DNA from: Pseudomonas sp. ATCC 13867
GTDB taxonomy: Bacteria > Pseudomonadota > Gammaproteobacteria > Pseudomonadales > Pseudomonadaceae
Direction: 5' to 3'
Length of the DNA: 64,000 nt
Assembly: GCF_000349845.1 (NCBI RefSeq)
Contig: NC_020829.1
Location: 5,215,001-5,279,000 of the forward strand
Part shown: piece by piece, positions 61,186 through 64,000 of the stretch
Numbering within the stretch: the first letter of the stretch is position 1
Layout: each line of letters starts with the position of its first letter
The notes under the pieces: model-generated
The model's database searches: none
Told to the model about the DNA's origin: nothing
Seen by the model: the letters and a program-made list of their open reading frames with translations, nothing else
Position numbers and translations under genes: made by a program

Positions 61186-61986
61186 TCAGCTCGCCGCCGG
61201 CTGCGCAGGGGCGCGGCGGTAGGCCCAGACCATCAGCGCGATACCGCCGAGGATCATCGGCACGCACAGCACCTGGCCCATCGTCAGCCAGCCCCAGGCG
61301 AGGTAGCCCAGTTGGGCGTCCGGTACGCGGACGAACTCGACGATGAAGCGGAAGATGCCGTAGCAGAGCACGAACAGGCCGGACACCGAGGCGGTCGGGC
61401 GCGGCTTGCGGGTGAACAGCCAGAGCACGACGAACAGCGCCACGCCCTCCAGGGCGAACTGGTACAGCTGCGACGGGTGGCGCGGCTCCGGGCCGCCGGT
61501 GGGGAAGATCATCGCCCAGGGCACGTCGGTCACCTTGCCCCACAGCTCACCGTTGATGAAGTTGCCGATGCGCCCGGCGCCCAGGCCGATCGGCACCAGC
61601 GGCGCGATCAGGTCCATCAGTTGGAAGAAGCTCTTGTTGTTGCGCTTGCCGAACCACCAGGTGGCCAGCATCACGCCGATCAGCCCGCCGTGGAACGACA
61701 TGCCGCCCTTCCATACCTCGAAGATCAGCGTCGGGTTGGCGATGTACTCGTCCAGGTTGTAGAACAGCACGTAGCCCAGGCGACCGCCCAGCACCACGCC
61801 GCAGGCCACCCAGAACACCAGGTCGGAGAGCTTCTCCTTGGTCCAGGTCGGGTCGAACTGCTTGAGCTGGCGCGACGCCAGCAGCCAGGCGCCGCCGATA
61901 CCGATCAGGTACATCAGGCCGTACCAGTGGATTTTAAGCGGCCCGAGCGCTACGGCGACCGGGTCGATCTGTGGATAAGGCAGCAT
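61186..61986 (-). CDS. lgt: Prolipoprotein diacylglyceryl transferase
   Basis: Inner-membrane enzyme that attaches diacylglycerol to the lipobox Cys of prolipoproteins. The 266-residue protein has about seven hydrophobic segments, [20 protein letters not shown] with the essential His, and the Lgt signature [22 protein letters not shown]. The start ATG at 61986 has AGGAG upstream. It is 20 bases from the TSUP permease gene on the same strand, so the two are probably one transcript, as in P. aeruginosa (PA0341-PA0340). Confidence 0.96.
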   Translation of the reverse strand: MLPYPQIDPVAVALGPLKIHWYGLMYLIGIGGAWLLASRQLKQFDPTWTKEKLSDLVFWVACGVVLGGRLGYVLFYNLDEYIANPTLIFEVWKGGMSFHGGLIGVMLATWWFGKRNNKSFFQLMDLIAPLVPIGLGAGRIGNFINGELWGKVTDVPWAMIFPTGGPEPRHPSQLYQFALEGVALFVVLWLFTRKPRPTASVSGLFVLCYGIFRFIVEFVRVPDAQLGYLAWGWLTMGQVLCVPMILGGIALMVWAYRRAPAQPAAS

Positions 61987-62006
61987 CCGCTTCTCCTAGC
62001 AGGAAT

Positions 62007-62789
62007 TCAGATCAGGAAACTCAGCCCCACGCCGAACAACAGCAGGGCGAACAAACGCTTGAGTACCAGGGGCGGCAGGCGGTGCGCCAGTCGCGCCCCG
62101 ATGCGCGCGAAAAACATGCTGGTCAGGGCGATGCCCACCAGCGCCGGCAGATAGACGAAGCCGATGCTCATCTCCGGCAACTGCGCGTTGTGCCAGCCGA
62201 CGACGATGAACGATATCGCACCGGCGATGGCAATCGGCAGTCCACAGGCGGACGAAGTCGCAACCGCCTGTTGCATGGGGACGCCACGCCAGGACAGGAA
62301 CGGCACGGTCAGCGAGCCGCCGCCGATACCGAAGATCGCCGACGCCCAGCCGATCACACTGCCGGCGACGCCCAGTCCGACGCGGCCGGGCGGCTCGCCG
62401 CTGCCCTTGGGCTGCAAGCCGAGCGCCATCTGGATCGATACCAGGATGGCGAAAACCCCGATGATCTTCTGCAGCACCGGTCCCTGGATCTTCGACGCGG
62501 TGAGCGCCCCCAGGGCACTGCCGAGCAGGATACCGACGGTCATCCAGATGAACAGCGACCAGCGCACCGCGCCACGGCGGTGATGTTCGAGAATCGAGTT
62601 GACCGACGTGAAGATGATGGTCGCCAGTGAAGTGCCGACCGCCATTTGCGTCAGCACATCGGGCGAAAAACCGTGGGCGGTGAAACTGAACACCAGGGCC
62701 GGGACGATGATCAGCCCACCGCCGACGCCGAACAGGCCGGCCAGCACACCGGCGCAGGCGCCCAGTACCAGATAGAGCACGAACTCCAT
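62007..62789 (-). CDS. TSUP (TauE/SafE-type) permease
   Basis: A 260-residue membrane protein with about eight hydrophobic helices and the two internal repeats of the TSUP family, each with a GxGGGxxxVP motif: GLFGVGGGLIIVPALV in the first half and AIFGIGGGSLTVPFLS in the second. Family members move sulfite, sulfoacetate or other small organic or sulfur anions; the substrate is unknown. ATG at 62789 has GAGG upstream. The frame is open much further but overlaps the divergent NRDE gene, so that extension is rejected. Confidence 0.87.
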   Translation of the reverse strand: MEFVLYLVLGACAGVLAGLFGVGGGLIIVPALVFSFTAHGFSPDVLTQMAVGTSLATIIFTSVNSILEHHRRGAVRWSLFIWMTVGILLGSALGALTASKIQGPVLQKIIGVFAILVSIQMALGLQPKGSGEPPGRVGLGVAGSVIGWASAIFGIGGGSLTVPFLSWRGVPMQQAVATSSACGLPIAIAGAISFIVVGWHNAQLPEMSIGFVYLPALVGIALTSMFFARIGARLAHRLPPLVLKRLFALLLFGVGLSFLI

Positions 62790-62906
62790 GCGGGCAACCT
62801 CGGACGAATGAAAGCGGGCATGGTAGCCGATGCGCCCCAGGCGCTCCAGCCACCCACGGGCTCCGGCGGACTTGATAGACTGCCGGCACACTGAGGAGTT
62901 TGCCGG

Positions 62907-63653
62907 ATGTGCCTGATCGTCTTCGCCTGGCGTCCCGACCACGCCATGCCGCTGATCGTTGCCGCCAACCGCGACGAGTTCTACGCCCGCCCCACCCTGC
63001 CGCTGGCGGCGTGGGAGGATTCCCCCGGCCTGTACGCCGGCCGCGACCTGGAAGCCGGCGGCACCTGGATGGGCATCGCGCCCGGTGGCCGCTTCGCGGC
63101 GCTGACCAACGTCCGTGATCCAGGCCAGCCGCTGGGGCCGCGCTCGCGGGGCGAACTGGTCGCCGCCTTCCTGCAAGGCCGCCAGGCGCCATTGGAGTAC
63201 CTGCAGCACGTCGCGCGCCGCGCCAGCGACTACAGCGGTTTCAACCTGCTGGTCGGGGACGCGGAACAGCTCTGCTATTTCAACCCGCGCATCGGCCCGC
63301 CGACAGCCGTGGCCCCCGGCGTGCACGGCCTGTCCAATGCCGCGCTGGATACGCCCTGGCCGAAGCTGCTCCGCGCCTGCAACGCCCTGGAAACCCGGCT
63401 CGAACGGCCGGACGCCGGAGCGCTCGTCTCGCTGCTGGCCGACGAACGCCAGGCCAGCGACGGGGAGCTGCCTGAAACCGGCGTGGGCCTGGCCACCGAG
63501 AAGCTGTTGTCGAGCGTATTCATCGCCAGCCAGAACTACGGCACCCGCGCCAGCACGGCGCTGATCGTCCACGCGGACGGCCACCGCGAGCTGCTGGAGC
63601 GCAGCTTCGGCCCCAGCGGCGCGCGCCTGGGCGATGTGCGCCTGAGCGTCTAG
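62907..63653 (+). CDS. NRDE-family (TANGO2-like) protein
   Basis: A 248-residue protein beginning MCLIVFAW with IVAANRDEFYARPT (the NRDE motif), GGTWMGIAPGGRFAALTNVRDP, and SQNYGTRASTALIV. It is an Ntn-hydrolase-like family found in bacteria and eukaryotes (human TANGO2), where it is tied to lipid or heme handling; the bacterial function is unclear. GAGGAG before the ATG supports the start. It converges on the cyclase gene, the two stops sharing the same CTAG. Confidence 0.85.
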   Translation: MCLIVFAWRPDHAMPLIVAANRDEFYARPTLPLAAWEDSPGLYAGRDLEAGGTWMGIAPGGRFAALTNVRDPGQPLGPRSRGELVAAFLQGRQAPLEYLQHVARRASDYSGFNLLVGDAEQLCYFNPRIGPPTAVAPGVHGLSNAALDTPWPKLLRACNALETRLERPDAGALVSLLADERQASDGELPETGVGLATEKLLSSVFIASQNYGTRASTALIVHADGHRELLERSFGPSGARLGDVRLSV

Positions 63654-64000
63654 CAGGCCACGATGCAGTCGCGTTGCTGCTTGGCGCGATAGAGCCCGTC
63701 GTCCAGCCGGCGCATCAGCCCCATCAGATCCTCTGCGGGGCGCATCGCGGTAACGGCGAAACTGGCGGTGAGCTGCACCGGCAGGGAGATATCCGCGCGG
63801 CGCAGGCTCAGGCGCAGCCGCTCGGCCAGTTCCCGCGCCTCCTCGCAGGCGGTTTCCGGCAGCAGCACGATGAATTCCTCACCACCCCAGCGGGCGAAAC
63901 AGTCTTCCTCTCGCAACCGCCGCCGCACCACTTCCGCCACGGCCACCAGCACGCGATCGCCGGCCGGATGCCCCAGGCTGTCGTTGATGCGTTTGAAATG
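63650..64000 (-). CDS. Diguanylate cyclase, C-terminal GGDEF part (cut by window edge)
   Basis: Only the C-terminal 116 codons are in the window. Reading from the edge they give HFKRINDSLGHPAGDRVL (substrate-binding part of GGDEF domains), then RWGGEEF, the active-site motif in GGEEF form, and LMRRLDDGLYRAKQQ. It should make cyclic di-GMP. The N-terminal sensing region lies outside. Its TAG stop overlaps the NRDE gene stop on the other strand. Confidence 0.9.
   Translation of the reverse strand, partial: HFKRINDSLGHPAGDRVLVAVAEVVRRRLREEDCFARWGGEEFIVLLPETACEEARELAERLRLSLRRADISLPVQLTASFAVTAMRPAEDLMGLMRRLDDGLYRAKQQRDCIVAC

Noticed and set aside
62790-63584. N-terminal extension of the TSUP permease
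   Set aside because: It is antisense to the NRDE gene; the ATG at 62789 gives the normal length.

Overview
The window is chromosomal DNA of high GC content from a Pseudomonas, most likely a species of the P. aeruginosa group other than P. aeruginosa itself (P. nitroreducens, P. citronellolis and P. knackmussii are typical of that neighbourhood; this species guess is inference). The evidence is a complete rmlBDAC operon, an arcDABC operon behind an Anr-type promoter, fabY, the amgRS pair, gshA with a TTG start, and many copies of a GTAGGAGCGAGC...GCTCGCGAA palindrome of the REP/REPIN kind. No rRNA, tRNA or CRISPR array was seen.

Layout. 1-2.2 kb is a small accessory patch: an AT-richer gene for an exported D-glucuronyl C5-epimerase-like protein and a wrecked IS66-type transposase that runs almost to the rmlB start. 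2.25-5.6 kb is rmlBDAC (dTDP-L-rhamnose synthesis). 5.76-9.0 kb is a DctB/DctD-type sensor kinase and sigma-54 activator. 9.45-14.4 kb is the arginine deiminase operon arcDABC with intercistronic hairpins. 14.6-16.5 kb is fabY (fatty acid initiation). 16.7-30.6 kb holds an HDOD protein, pfpI, rlmI, a small exported protein, ilvD, an orphan type IV pilin, an NCS2 nucleobase permease, a phosphoesterase, a membrane protein/GTPase pair (DUF2868/DUF3482), two tandem exported paralogues and folA.

30.8-39.4 kb holds an acyl-CoA dehydrogenase/3-hydroxyacyl-CoA dehydrogenase pair, a divergent LysR regulator, a nitroreductase, a Baeyer-Villiger-type flavin monooxygenase and a RecQ helicase. 39.5-51.5 kb is a housekeeping run: pckA, hslO, a PAP2 phosphatase, hslR, rimB-rimK, ldcA, amgS-amgR, tex and a PaaI-type thioesterase. 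51.7-61.0 kb has gshA, argA, argE, a CYTH/CHAD triphosphatase, an orphan GspE-family ATPase and a stomatin/NfeD pair. 61.2-64 kb has lgt, a TSUP permease, an NRDE protein and the end of a diguanylate cyclase that leaves the window.

Functional links. Arginine metabolism is present twice, as fermentation (arcDABC) and as biosynthesis (argA, argE). Cell-envelope genes are frequent (rmlBDAC, ldcA, amgRS, lgt, PAP2, fabY). Judged against the P. aeruginosa PAO1 order as remembered, the window alternates blocks that in PAO1 lie on opposite sides of the replication origin, which suggests repeated origin-symmetric inversions. The most interesting non-genic items are a 139-bp MITE-like element fitted exactly between the ldcA and amgS stop codons, and a REPIN lying between amgR and amgS a few bases before the amgS start.
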